In this document: positions 44,851 to 58,574 of the stretch, in pieces | Layout of the letters: each line of letters opens with the position of its first letter | How positions within the stretch are numbered: the first letter of the stretch is position 1 | Notes under the pieces: generated by a model | The model's database searches: none | What the model was told of the DNA's origin: nothing | What the model saw: only the letters and a program-made list of their open reading frames with translations | Assembly: GCF_032854445.1 (NCBI RefSeq) | Contig: NC_088300.1 | Span: 19,137,608-19,201,607, forward strand | Length of the DNA: 64,000 nucleotides | Direction: 5' to 3' | From: Liolophura sinensis | Lineage: Eukaryota; Mollusca; Polyplacophora; Chitonida; Chitonidae | Made by a program: the position numbers and the translations under genes

Positions 44851-47800
44851 AATACTTGTACTTATAATTACTTATGAAAAATACTTATAATTTTAACACA
44901 TTATAACTGCAGAGGCTATATTGTCGTCGGTAAATGCAATAGCGCTAGCGGTTAAAGTAAACAAACTATTCGATTCGAGCTTGTAAGAAGATCAACCTGC
45001 CATGGAGAACCGCCTCTGGGAAAAAATCCCAAAATGAAAAGCACCGCTTTGGAGTAAGCGACGTACACGAGCATCTGTTAGTACAGGATTCTTTGATTCG
45101 TTTATGACCGCTCCTGGAAGGAGATATTAATTCGTGTACCAAGCAACTGCTTTGCTAAAAAATGGATCTTACCGTGTTTAACTATTGATTGGTAAACAGA
45201 TTGTGTGCTGTATAGGCCAGTCGTGATTGAGTTGAGGTCTGATGTCGATGATGGGTTGGGAATGTTAGATGGGAAGGCTGCTGGCGATGTGTTCACTTGG
45301 ATTTCTTGTCGACCAAAGAGAGCGGTTGTTAAGGTCAATCGTCCCGGAGTCAGCATCGTTTGGTCTGCCCGAGTCCTCCGTCATAATCAGAACTAAAGTT
45401 TTTTCTAGAATGATCCAATAAATGCCGTAAATAGCCCAAAAGCTTTAAATAGATCCGAAAAAGAATTTCATTATGTCATGCCGTTCCTACTTAAAACGTA
45501 ATCTCTATTTGAGCTGGAAAAGGAAATGTGGGTTTTCCTCTCATTCTCTGTCAAGTCACGTTTAGAAAGCGCTGTGTTTCAAAGTATTGAGAAAGTTTTG
45601 GGACCGTTTAAGGAGAAAGAATAGTTTGTTGAATATCATGCATTTTAATGTCGAATTTCTAATTTGAAAAAGAGACTTTCCTGGAGCACAATGCATACAC
45701 AACTGTATTTGATTTTAACAGTAGAAAAAAAACAAATTTGCATAGAAAATGACACAAAAAAACGAGATAGTGATTTCTTTCGTTATGATTCTGAGAAAAT
45801 TCCGGGTAGAGATTAGAGGAGGAGAGGCGTGGAAGTGCAGAATGAAATCCTTAAAGAAGGAACTTGAATTAGCGCTGTCAATTTTGTCCTTAACAAACTT
45901 TAAATATTTTTAACACTTGTTATGGCCTGTCTAAAAGGTAATAGCTGGTTTAATTCATTTAAAGATCTCTTTCTAGACATTTTCAACCATTTAGAGAATA
46001 TAAATTTTTCCGAATTCTTTAAGAGCATGCCTTACATTGAAGGTATAGTTCGAAGAAATACGGATGATGTGCCAGGGATTAACATGTGGCTTTCAATTAG
46101 GTCCGTGCTGTTTTGTCATCATTAGTGTCATATTTACATTAATATTCCCACCACGCCGAACATCCCAAAGCAAAAGTTCGTCAATCCCTATCATTATACG
46201 ATGGCTCGAAGAAAAGCTCACATTTTTCTGTTAGAAGCCGTGTAATGACACACAGCAGCTGACGGACTGAAAGGGAAATTTGATTTCTTAGATATTCTTG
46301 CAAGCCTCTTGTTTTTCGCATTCGGTGTTCCAAATTTGCCAGGAGTGAATAAATTAAGATCAGGGAATTCTTTATCCAGGATTGTCTTTGTGTTACGTTA
46401 CAGTTTGTGTTGAACCAGAGAAATGTTCTATTTTCTGTTCAGGTCCAATTTTACAATTTGTTTCACAATGGCTTCATTAACATGTAGCAGAGAAGTGTAG
46501 ATTTAAAGTTTGTTAAAGAAGAACTCCTCCGCAAGTGCTCTGGATTTCTTCATCCATCAATGAACCTATTAAACTGTCAGCCCCTATTCCAGTAGACTGG
46601 AAGTTGGGCCGTCTGCGACAGACGCATTAGCCGACAGTTCGCTCTGCAAAATCCAGATCCAAGGGCAAATAAAGACACGTTGATAGCAAGTTGGAAAATA
46701 TATATTGAAAGATGTGACAGATGTCCGCGTGTAGTCTTTGATTCGTTTTATTTCCCCAGGTAAGAATTTCTCCCTAGGTGGATGGAAGTTTCCTGACGTC
46801 AAAACGTCATCCAGATGTGAAAGACACAAACTAAACCGGTGGACATGTTATGTAGGTCAGTTTTTAGGACAAGTCAAAACCTTTAATTTGACAGCCAAAT
46901 GTGTGTAATAAAGAATTCACAAGATATGTTTAGATCTTGCTCGTTTTCTGTGAAAGTAGATTAAACATGCATAATCGTAATGCTCACACGGGTACGTCCG
47001 CTCGTGTACATATGCCATGATTGCCCAAATCGACTCAACGGTTCGCATTCAACCAATTAAAATACGTCTCTGTATACGCGTGGAAAGTGAAATCAACCAA
47101 TCGCTGTGTTAGGTCCTTTACAGTTCTTAGCCTAAGTTGCCTCACGAGCACCATGGTTTCAGCACAATTAGGTAAAACAAATGTATTGATGTTAATTGCA
47201 GTATATTAGGCGTCGTCAGCCTAGAATTACTCAAAATGATGGATTGTCATCACATCCAACATACAATAAAACATGAATGGAATTGGACCTGGATCCTCTG
47301 TGCGTCTATCCCTGGTACAAGTTTCTACGCCCTGAATATCAAAGTTCAGCCCAAGCCTGATCTGGAGCTTTATAGTATCTGACCATTAGGCTTGGCTATA
47401 TGTCTACGTCTGCTTTCTGGGTCTCGATTCAAGAAATATTTTTGCCTTTATGCGAAGTGTAAACATCCGGATTTTATCTCTAAACAGTCCTGTGTTGGGA
47501 ATACAGACAGTTAACGTATTCACTGTGAACGAGCGACAATGGAGTCAGGGCTCCCCCTGGCGGTGGTATCAGTTTACAATCATCCAGATCAGACTTGGTC
47601 TGCACCGTACGGTAGCCGTTTGATCTATCTGATGTAGACAGCACATGGAGTGTTAAACTGATAAGTGGTGCTTAGTGCTGGAACTGGAGGGTCATAAAAT
47701 ATTATCTCTGCTCGAACTTGCCCATCCATATCATTAAGCATTTTAGTATCGGGAGAGTACGTTTTAATAAGAGCGACGTTTGAAAATGTTGACGTTATCT

Positions 47801-50800
47801 TGTCTTTGTACAAAAGTGGAACTTTATTAGCTCAAATGACTTGCCACGCATTTAGCAAAGGTCGTTTGGCATCGGTTGTGGCGGAATATTGTTTAGGTCA
47901 AGCTTTTAGGTTTTTCTCACTTGTGTTTTTCTGTTGGGGTCTTTGACTGCTAATTCCTTAGCAAAATTATCTTTAGAACTCCACCGCCAAAACTAAAGAA
48001 AACTATTGATTCCAATGATTTCCTATTTGAAAAAACAAAGTATACGACTGACGTACTGAAGGCAAATGCCTTGAGAGACGTGGATTATCTTCCCATCGCA
48101 ATGATTTCTATTTTATCATTCATATTTCCCATACCACCTAAACATCACTTTGAGGTTGTTACTGCGTGCCACACGTACATATATAATGTTCCAACTATTC
48201 ATTTGTTAGTCTCCTGTTAACATTGTGAAAACATAACGGCACACATCTGAACGGACACACCATGTTGACCCCGTTACACAGCGTGCAAATCAGCGGTTTT
48301 CTAGTCTGACCCTTCTAGGCTGTGGGATGATTAAGATGTAGCGGGAATAGTGGCTTACTTGATACGCTGGCTGTCGGGAGAGAAAGGTTTGGTGGGAGGA
48401 GGGGTGGAGTACGACAACATGCAGAACGACAACACGGCCAACCTCCACATGACAAGGTATACATTTATCTGCAAATGATGCACATTAGTTTGCCATGCTG
48501 ACTATAGATCAAACGGTTAGTCTTGCCAATAACTCAGGTGAACACATGATCAGAAGTTTGTCTTTAACTGGCAGTTGCACGGCCCTGCATATGTCGCATA
48601 CATGTCTCCGCTTGCAGCATTTGTTGGATCCTGTGTGGTATGTGATTTCTTCATTGTTTACGTCACAAGCTATTCATTAAAAAACTAGTGTGTCAAGGAA
48701 CTCCATCATGAGTATACTAGTAACACTCTGATTGGTAAATATGGAGAGAGAATTCTTCTCTCATACCGGTATACAGTTTGAGGTCACAAAGGATGACTAA
48801 CCAGTTTGGTGGATCCGGACCGAGAAATAAATTAGCCTGTTTGTAGTTGTTTATCGAGAAAAAAACATTTCATTAGAATACTTGCAACGTGTTTTTTTTG
48901 TTGTTGTTGTTGTTTGTCGACGAAGAGTATTCCATTAGAAGGGCAAAGGAACTAATAACCGTAAGACAAATTTATAGACATGTTTTCGATTCCATCATCA
49001 CACATGATGAAGGTTTGCTTTTTCATGTTCATTCTCAAGTGTTGACGAAGTTTGAGTTTGCTTTGTAATTTTCAAAGTGTTTTTCCTTATTTTGCAAATG
49101 TTCGATAATTTCCAATTTTCACCAAATGAGCCTATGCGCGGAATATATTGGAAATAGGAACTCGATATCAAACTCACACTACATGCTACAGGAAGTCGTT
49201 AAACCGGGATACAAAAACAAGATGCCGTGGCGACAAGCACCATGACAACAATTGATCTGATCTCCAATAAAGCGGGTTTATTGTTTGGTTATAGAGAAGA
49301 TTTTCCGGTGTAATTTTCTTGTTCTCTCATCTGAGCCAGCTATTCTCTAATAACTCATATACAGGTCTATAATACTGTATTTTACCTGAAGTTTCTAGTG
49401 TGTACATGCGTTTTGAGAAGCACAGAAAGGCTTTAAAGTTTGAAGAAAAAAACAATTACTTTTTATATCAGCACTTTTCTGATACCAGCTAAATCAAACT
49501 TCAACAAAAAAAACTCTTCAGTGGCCTTGTAATGTGGACGAACCAATCATAATCAAGCAAAATGCGTCACTTGTAAAAAAATGAGGAAAAACAATATACC
49601 CCATTCACTAAACACAACTCACGTGACAAATCATGTCCTTGGGATATCGTAGCGTCAATGATGACTCAGTTTGTAACATAACATAGCATGATCAAATGTA
49701 AGGCCTACTTCTCTACAAATCTTGTTCAGCATATTCCTTATTTTAAGACGACCTGTTTGCCAAAACACGCACAAAATCATAATAACTGCGACACCCGGAA
49801 AAACCCGGTGTCAACTTGCCCTCAAGTACCCAGTGACTGATGCATGTTAACACATATGATGCCCAAAAATTGACTGATCGATCCATGTTAATAGACAGGA
49901 TATCTCAAAGTTTACCGTTCAACACACCGACTGAACGACAGAAAGACAGAGGAGCTTAGAGAGATGCTTATTGGGGCTAATAAATGCGCTTGCTAACCTT
50001 TCAGAACGTGTGTTAAGAGGTAAACGAAAGCAACGGGCCACTCAGTCGATTGCGACAGAAAACATCAAGCATTTGTTGCTGTCCTGTTGTGGAATGTATA
50101 GCAGATTTCTTTAGCTTTCTGCTCCTGACGAAAAGCAGATCTCATTTCATCCGGTCTGCCAGCTAGGTTGTAGTTAGTGGCTGGACCCCAAACTCCTGTC
50201 ATCAATGTAAAAAAAGTCGAGATCACTGGATAACGAAGCTCTCTATAACAGTAAATTCGGAACTTTCTCCACTGTAATAATCGAGGGATCTCTGGAGTCC
50301 TTATTGATTTAGACAGCCTCATGTCATAAATAATCCACGGTTGTTAAGTTCTTGTCGGCGGTACTTTATTGTTGTGAGCAGAGGCGTTATGCTGGAGATA
50401 TGTCCGGAGACTGTGTAATAGATGACACGTCAGCGACCAAATCAATCCCGGTCCGTCCACCGCTGGCCCCACTTGTCTCTCCTGCAACAAGCCTTCGCGT
50501 CTCTCTCTAACACACTGCCTGCTATCTCAATCACGCCACCCCTCACCGTTGACATGTTAACAGCTTTCACTCGACAATTGCCTTGACCTTAACCTTATCT
50601 GTGCATTTCTCACCTTACGAATTTATCATACAGCTTTGTATGCCCTGAACCCTGTTTTACCTGGATCTGTTTTATTGTGGATTGTGGGCAGGGATGCGTC
50701 TGTTGGGAGATATGTCTGTCGGATTAGGGTTTGATATGTGATAATCAATGCATGTAAATCTGCCACTGATCCCTACGACACCTTGGCATAGTTACCCTAA

Positions 50801-53800
50801 TTCTTCAACTTTTTCAACTGCCTCTGCAAACAATATTTTCAAACATCGTGAGAGAACTATGGAGTGTAGAGAAATAATTTATGAGTTTCATGAAGCTAGT
50901 ATCTTTTAGTAACACAAACAAATATTTTTTAACGTTTTTTCCGCAATAATTTTCTGCATAATTGAACTGAAAAAAAGAGTTTTACAGGTTAAAAAAGACT
51001 GACGATTTTCAATACCGGTAGGTGATAATCAAGACACCAAGAAGGTATACATCCTAAAGTGTCCTAACATACCGTTAGGACATCCAAAAAAGGTACATCG
51101 ATGGGTGATGTCAGCGTCATAAGCTGTATGAAATTAGAAGATCATCTTTCTCTTCAAAACGAAAACTCGCAGACTGTAACTGACCCAACGTATGGTACAT
51201 ATACAAGAAGAAAGGAATTTCGAATGTGGGATTCAGGTTGGTACCGTCTGTTCTGACGAAATAATGTTCGTGATACTATGACAGTCGCCTATCGCTAGTT
51301 TTACATAACTTTGGTGTGGAAGAGTTTATGTTAGGGCCAGCATGTCGTGAAATTCATGTGCCAAATAAGGTGAAAGAATGGCTAAAAGGTCAGTTTCTTA
51401 GAGTTATGTGATTAGTTTAACTTAAAGCGTAGATTCCATGTTCCTCTAACAATCGAATGTCGCACGTCGCCTCAGAGTCAAACCAGGAGCATTACGGTCT
51501 GTCATCAGTTGTCATTCATCGATAATCAGTCGAATAAATAGACTCGAATATCTTTTTCAAAACATCGAACCATAGGGACTGTGTCTAAACTTGGGGCCTT
51601 AATAACCGGCTCAGGAAAAACTCTCAAGGCCTAAGAAACCCGATTTGGGAACAAAGTGCCCGTGAAAAGACAGCCAAGGCAAACACACTACTTCGTCCAA
51701 TGGTTAGTAAGTGGATTCCGCTGCTTTATCCCAATCTCTCTCACACCGTGCACGTTATTAACTTATGCAATTCTGCCAGCTCGGGCCACGCGTTTTTAGA
51801 CCGAGCAAACAATTTGGTCTCATAAGACCAGACTTCATATTTCATTAATGCCAAGGGGTATACTTTCATTGGCTTGTTAGCGGGTGTCCAAAGAATCGAG
51901 AAAGGTTCGGTCCAGAAATCGATCGGATTGTCCAGGCCCCTGTCGTGGTGTAATCGGCCTTCCATACGGGACCATATCTGGACCGGGCCTGGCGAGGCTC
52001 AGTCCGCTGATCGCCATTAACCCTGCTAGAGATCAGCAGTTCTATGGCAACAAATCGGCCTGAATAAGGAACAAATTAAACATTAAACCATCCTTTAGAT
52101 GACTTAACAAATTGCCGTGCAATGAGATGTGAAATGAAATCTGACCGATTGCGGCTGGAGTCCGGCAGCTCACGCGTTGACGGCGGTCGGACTGATGGTG
52201 GCGGGGAAGTGTTCCGCACCGCGTTAAGTTGACAAAGCGCCTCGAGAGACCGCGCACGGCTGAAGCCATAGCGGACCACCGGGAATAGTCTAGGTTCAGC
52301 TCAGCCGGCTGCAGCAAATAAATGACTTCCGTGGTGTCTGCCTTAACACCCTATGATGGTAGTTTCCTCATCATCTGCATCAGTTATTGTCGGTCATTCA
52401 CCTGTCGTTGGGCTTATCTTTACTCTCTTGGTGTTATCTTTCAACTACGCCCAACCATTCACAGTCATTTAAGCCGTCGTCTGCTGGTTCCAGAACGAGA
52501 CAAAAGACAAAATACGTATATCTGCCTCAGTGAAACGTTTGTACTACCCCGATGTCTACTTCGTTAGTAGCCTGTAACCGACAATTTCCCGATAAACAAA
52601 CGAAACAAGGTTATATTTAACTGCAGGGATATATAGGTCTGCTCTGGCATACATCAAGAATATAGTCCAAAATTGAGTGAAAAGTTACTGTTTTCTACCG
52701 CGACGTCACAGTTATTTGTAGTACTTTGTTGAATAGGAGTACACTTGCACAAGAAATATGACGTACATCAGTAAAGAACAAAAGAGTGAAGAGAGTGGGT
52801 TTCTTTTGGTAAACGCAAACGGGATTGAAATTCCATTCGAACGCTTATATTAAAGCGATCATTTAACATCAAGGAAGCCCCCACTCGCTTACCCTCTATC
52901 TATTTTAGGCATCACATAGTATAAAGCGAGCACTAGCGTAGCGCATACAATCAAAAAATTAATATGTTAATTTCAGCAGAAAGTCTATTGTCTGCGTAAT
53001 GATAGAATGTATTCTGTTGTTGCAGCAGATTGTTATGCTAACACACATATTCTATTCATTCAGCATTAGACTAACAGGATATTATTTTGACTATAACAGA
53101 ATATTGTGTTATGGTAATAGAATACATTTTAGCATCACTCTGACAACACACATTCTGTTAAAATTAACGGATTAATTTTTTTAGTGTATACATATCAGAA
53201 TAGGCAATTGGTAAATCCGGTGAGATTTGTAATCATTCCAACTTGCGTTACACGTGTTTTTTAGGAAACTATATGCTGCATGAAAACCTATATCGAACGT
53301 CTTCGTTCCAAGTTTTTTCACTTAACAACGACTACAGTACTCCTGTTGGTGGGATAGACTAGAGGTTCGTTATATATCTGTTTGTAATAAATACAGAAAT
53401 GTAAATAAAATAGAAGCCATCGGTTTTCAGTCTACCACTACTTGTGGATTATGAAAAAATGAATATGCAGTTTTTGATGCTCAGTATTAAAGTTTTGATC
53501 AACTGCATATGTTAATGACAGATAAACATTGCGGCCTTTTAAGTCTATAAGTTGTGATCGAATGAAAACAAGTGATAAAGGGATAGTTCTTTTTTGAATG
53601 TATTATGAATAATGCAACAGCAACAATGGACTCGTCATCCTTGGTGTGAGAAATGATGATATTGGCTGGAAATGATTGTGGTGATGTTTACATTGAAACT
53701 AATCCTTGAAGAGCCGTTGTTTGATAGGCGTCATATTCGACATTTTGAGCTACTATTAGACCAGTTGAATGTATCGCCGTATTATCAAAGGCTAAATACC

Positions 53801-53939
53801 TTGAAGAATATGGACGAGTATTTTAAATTTATTGATATGAAACGTACACCAGTCTCTTATTAATTCTCTATTCTGATTTATTTCAGGTAGCAAGGTGACA
53901 AAGATAAAATCGTCCCGAATTCAGGCCCGAATACTATGA
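44851..53939. other. No supported gene
   Basis: Long unique stretch. A (TTG)n tract lies at about 48900-48915. A region at 52980-53170 is rich in 'attctgtt' and its complement. At 45173-45392 (- strand) a splice-flanked segment was considered and not accepted. No transposon domains recognised. Confidence 0.45.
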
Positions 53940-54255
53940 GATCTTCCCAGCCGTGACGCCTGAATACAGTAAGCTCAACCCAACCGTGACGCCTGAATAC
54001 AGTAAGCTCATCCCAGCAACGCCTGAATACTGTAATTTCATCCCAGCCATCTCCTGAACACTGTAAGCTCATCCCAAGCTCATTCCAACTATCACGCTTG
54101 TATACTGCAAGATCTTCCCAGCCATCACGACTGAATACTGCAAGATCTTCCCAGCCATCACGATTGAATACTGCAAGCTCATCCCATCCGTGACACCTGA
54201 ACACTGTGCGCTCATCCTAGCCGTCTCGCCTCAACGTCGTAAGCTCATCCCAGCT
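53940..54255. repeat. ~33-bp minisatellite, about 9 copies
   Basis: Units such as 'cgcctgaatacagtaagctc' plus 'aacccaaccgtga', several with 31-base or shortened forms. On the - strand most units keep frame and translate as diverged copies of an 11-residue repeat around W-E-D-L-A-V-F. Confidence 0.9.
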
Positions 54256-54359
54256 TGCCGTGGTATCCGTAACCTGTGACCTCGTCCCATACAAGTGTCA
54301 CACGTGACGAGTGTTTGTGCTCCTACCAGTCAGTGTTAGTATTACATTATTCACGATAC

Positions 54360-54835
54360 TTGGATAGTGTATGATCGTTGTACTAGTGGTCGCACCTGGA
54401 CTGTGCCCATCACTCCTGGGCAGTGATTGCTCATCCCGTCAATCGTCACCCCTAGCTCCTGTGCGCATACTTTCCAGTCGGCACATCTGGAAGGTGTGTT
54501 CTCACCTTTCAATCGGCACATCTGGGTGGTGTGTGTTTTTACCCCGCCAGTAGTCATATCTGGATCGTGAGTGCTTATAGTTCACAGTTCAACAATAGTT
54601 TTACTTGGATCATTTGTGCTCATCCTCAAATCGGCACACCTGGGTCGTGTGTGTGCAGTCATTAATAGTTATAATTCATCAATAGTGACACTTGGATCGT
54701 TGTGCTCATCTTCAAATCGGCACACCTGGATCGTGTGTGCTGACTCATTAATAGTTACAGTTCATCATAGTTATACTTGGATCGCTTGTACTCATCATCA
54801 GATTGGCACAGCGGGTGGTGTGTGCTCTGTCGTCA
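54360..54835. repeat. Degenerate ~85-bp tandem repeat, about 5 copies
   Basis: Recurring blocks 'caaatcggcacacctgg', 'cttggatcgt' and 'attaatagttacagttcatc', with strong length variation. It leads directly into the small open frame at 54887. Confidence 0.8.
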
Positions 54836-54886
54836 CAAGTGAGGGGCATATCTTAATACACCCCACATCAACCTGAGCTAGATAGT

Positions 54887-55171
54887 ATGGGTCAGCTCCT
54901 GAGCAGTTGTTATAAGGGCGCTGGGTTTCAGGGAAGCGGGGTGAATATCACAGCGGCCCAGGTGAGACGAAATCAGAGAAGACGGACGATAGCGCACTAC
55001 TATGAGAACCCGGAAGCCTACGAAGAGAAACCGTTTGGCTCCACGCTAAGTCCGTACAATCAGCCCTACCGTAGAAAGTCCGTGTTTGACACGCCATCCG
55101 CGGACAGCCCGGAAAGACAGAGAAAGTCCTCTTACCGGGCCGAAAAACGGAGGCTCTCCACCTATACGTAA
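54887..55171 (+). CDS. Small basic protein with myristoylation-like start
   Basis: 94 codons from an ATG in strong context (A at -3, G at +4), ending in TAA, with GC-rich third positions unlike the AT-rich surroundings. The N-terminus MGQLLSSCYK has Gly2 and Ser6, as N-myristoyl transferase substrates do, and Cys8 could be palmitoylated. The rest is hydrophilic: a basic run RRNQRRRT (27-34), an acidic-aromatic patch YYENPEAYEEK (38-48), and basophilic kinase-type sites RRKS (Ser65), RQRKSS (Ser81/82) and RRLS (Ser91), plus SP/TP sites. This suggests a membrane-tethered phosphoprotein or adaptor; the role is inference and I recognise no family. A CAGGTGAG at 54958-54965 could be a donor, so it may be the first exon of something larger. 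No close polyadenylation signal. Confidence 0.55.
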   Translation: MGQLLSSCYKGAGFQGSGVNITAAQVRRNQRRRTIAHYYENPEAYEEKPFGSTLSPYNQPYRRKSVFDTPSADSPERQRKSSYRAEKRRLSTYT

Positions 55172-58100
55172 TATACATAGTATTCTCAGAAAGGGAGATG
55201 AGTGGATATTTTCTTGTTACAAAGCCAGGCAATCAGACGCCACTAAAGTGGTCCTTTTATCATACTGCAGAGAATTGATCCATTTGGTCACAATGATCAT
55301 CCATAGATTTACAAGTGAACAATTGAAAGTTAGTAGATCCTTCTGCTGAGGACATTTTTGTCGGAAGACCTCTGGAAGAAATGTGTTGTCATCATCAGAG
55401 GAGAAATCCTGACCTTATTCTCACACCATCACTGTGCGCGTGAGATCAGCCATTGGGCATTTGTCCTTCTCTGTCAATGTCGCCAGGTAAAAAATTCGAG
55501 TTGACTGCCCGCTGACAACTGTTAAACCATTGTTAATGATCGCCGCGTATTGATAACTGTAATTGAGATGTGTCCTGCTCGGTAGAATGTGTCACTCGCA
55601 ACAGGATAATAACCAAGTCGTTTCTACAGGAACTCTTTTCCTCGAGCAAAAACCAAAAGGTTTTAGTCGATGCTTCATCTCCCTGTGGTGGTTTTGTTTT
55701 CTTGTGAAGTTAAGTTGGCAAATCAATTCTCGTGATGAGAGAGAAGGAAAAGGGCCATTAATCATTGATCGTTGATGTTGATGACGGCACTACTTCTCAA
55801 ACTGAGGAGACGTCCGCTAGCACTTGTCATTAACATGGTACATCAGAGTGTGTTAACAATCGCTTAACAGGCGTTTACTTCTTCGAAAAGTAAGTTTGTG
55901 GGTCGAGAAAAAGGGATAACCTTGTGTAAAAAGCCAAGAGTTTTCTGGAAATTGGCAGCGCTGGAAGTGCTCTTGAGGTCAAAACGTTTAGAAATGTGTG
56001 CATATAGTCACTCATATAGTCAAAATACACATTCTCAACTTGGAGACGTTTTACTCCAAGCTATGAGCTAAGGTTGTGATTACAAGAGTCATGAAATTCA
56101 AGTTGTAAATTAGATGCAACCGTTCCCCATGACACCCCACAACCCACCTCCCCTTTTTCCGGCTCACCCAACGGCGTTTAGTTATATCCCCATCTGGACT
56201 GCACTTATGTACATAAATGTGATATGTATAGCTTTACACGAATAGTTATCTTTTTAAATATTCCTTCCGTCTCGTTACAACTGACAATGTGTCGATAATC
56301 CATAATCCTTGTCAATCGGTAATTAACCATGTAAATTAAAACCTGTATATCGTTGTCGAAAATAAATACGTTTATAGCAACCCTGATGCCAATATGTACA
56401 AGCGTGGAGACTTTTGATTAGTTTTCTTAACGAAGCTGCTACATACATGTACGTGTATATTACAGATCTCGGTTTAACGAAACTTGCCAAGTCAAGAAAA
56501 TTGCACAATTTTGTACCTTTTTTCCAGCATGGAGTGTAAGTCAGACAATATGTAGGTATGGTCAAGATTTTGTTCAAGCACAGAGTGAAACAAGAACGCA
56601 TTTCGTCTGAAAATCAGAGGACTTGGTGTGATTTGTCGGTTTGGGAATTCAGAGTTACAGCATAATGGACGAGCTCATGAGTGTAACAAAGGAAACCAAT
56701 TCTAAGTAGAGCTGAAGTTTGGAAGATTCATTCATTTGTCTGCTATGTCACACACAACATAATCAGTACATGCTATTCCACTTGTATAATGTCTCTATGC
56801 ATGCCACACGTAACAGACGTGCAACGTTCCCGGGTTTGTATACAACATGTCACATTTCCATACAGATGGAACCAGCAATATTCGATATCCTCCAACTTTT
56901 ACACATCAGATTAGTTCTGGATTTACTAGCAGGAAGGAAATTCCGAATACGGAATCATGTTGGTAGATGCTCCGTAAAGATGAACTATTTTATTAGATGT
57001 ACATTATTATCCCTGCTACATAGTCTTTCTTTCGTCTGCCACATAGTCTTTTTCTCGTCTCCTACATAGTCTTTTTCTCGTCTGATACATAATATTTTTT
57101 CGTGTTTTTTTCTGTGTGTATATTCCTGATGTTAGTATAATTCTAAACAATCTATAAACGTATTTACCCACCTGACCTCCACATTCGGAGGTTTCCATCC
57201 TTCTATGGCAGATTTTATATTCATCTGAATATATGCAATATGGTCGATATTTCGTGGCTCCATATCCACAACTAAGACATTTTTGATATAAAAAGGGGTT
57301 TTACCCAAAATATTTAATATTTGCACGATGACATGCAACATATTCCATATTTCCAATGTTTTGCATATAGAGTTTAATATGTCTGTACATTTTTTCTACA
57401 CAAGATATATTGCTTGATATGTGCGCAACAAGAGTGATATAATGTCACAATGAACGAAACAGGTTTAATATATATCAGGGTTTTACGAAATAAACTTGAT
57501 ATTCCCGTCCATAAATGCAGACAACAAGTGTGAAATTGCAACAAGTCTGAGGCTACTCCAATCCAGATTGCTCGCAACATGTTTGACACTCCCTTGCTTG
57601 CATGTATAAACATGTATAGGATATTACCAGGTTGCGTGCAACAGTTTTAACATTCATCGGGGATGTACAGAAATGGTTCGAGTTTCAATGGGTTGTATAG
57701 AATTTCGGAATATACGTAAATGATTTATCTTACAACATCCGTTAAGCTACATGTATGTACATGGTACATGCTTTGGGGGAGTTCAGGGGGAAGTGTCTTC
57801 ACCTATCAGGACACCTATCTGGTAAGTCTGACCGTGCGCTATCATGGGCTGGAAATGATTACCCCCTCGTACGTCATTATATTAAGAACTACAACTTTGA
57901 AAACCCGAACCCCTCACTACTAATGTTTATTGTCATAGTCAATTATATTATTTCGGACTATTTCTTTCAGAACTGATCCAAAATTAGTCAAAGTTGGAAA
58001 GTTCGAATGACCACTTGACAATCTTCTTAATGGTTACCACCGATAGCCATTACTCACTTCTGGTTAATAGACTCCCGTTCTGTGTTCAATCTGCTTTCGC

Positions 58101-58569
58101 CATATGAGCAAAAGATGTACTCTCTGTGCCTGTATTGTTCTTTGCCAGACAGATTTACACGGGGAGTGTCGGCTTCTTTATAATCAAACCATGGTGACCA
58201 TCGGCTGGGTAAGTCGCTTCCCAGTTATCCATGAGGTTTTTCAGGTAATAGGAAAAAGCGGCTAGCTATTACAGTATGTACGTATATTTCTATGACGCGA
58301 GTGATTATGACGTAGGCAGAGGGCGACAAGGTTGTTATTCAATTCCGGGAAGTAACAGCTTGCAAGATGACTAATGTTAAAGCTTGATGGAATGCTAGGA
58401 AGCTGTCATTTAAAACAATTACCATGTCATTTAATGCTGTGAGAAGATTGTTATGTAATTAACTAACGTGTGAATTGGTTAGGATCTAGTTATGTCTAAT
58501 GGAATGGTGGCCATGAACAATTCTGTGACATGGTGATTTACCATATGCTGGCCATTTACTGTTACAGGA
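55172..58569. other. No gene seen; short 22-bp repeat at 57014-57090
   Basis: Mostly unique. At 57014-57090 about four copies of 'acatagtctttttctcgtct'. Frames up to 116 codons (56719-57069) are Cys/His/Leu-rich but match nothing I know and show no splice context. Confidence 0.45.
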
Positions 58570-58574
58570 TGGCC

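Noticed and set aside
45173-45392. Segment on the - strand flanked by acceptor-like CTTTAG and donor-like GTAAGA, reading TTALFGRQEIQVNTSP
   Set aside because: The longest frame has an in-segment stop near its start and the alternatives stop earlier; no family recognised.
47625-47813. 62-codon frame with plausible composition (VRAEIIFYDPPVPALS) on the - strand
   Set aside because: No splice context at either end and no recognisable domain.
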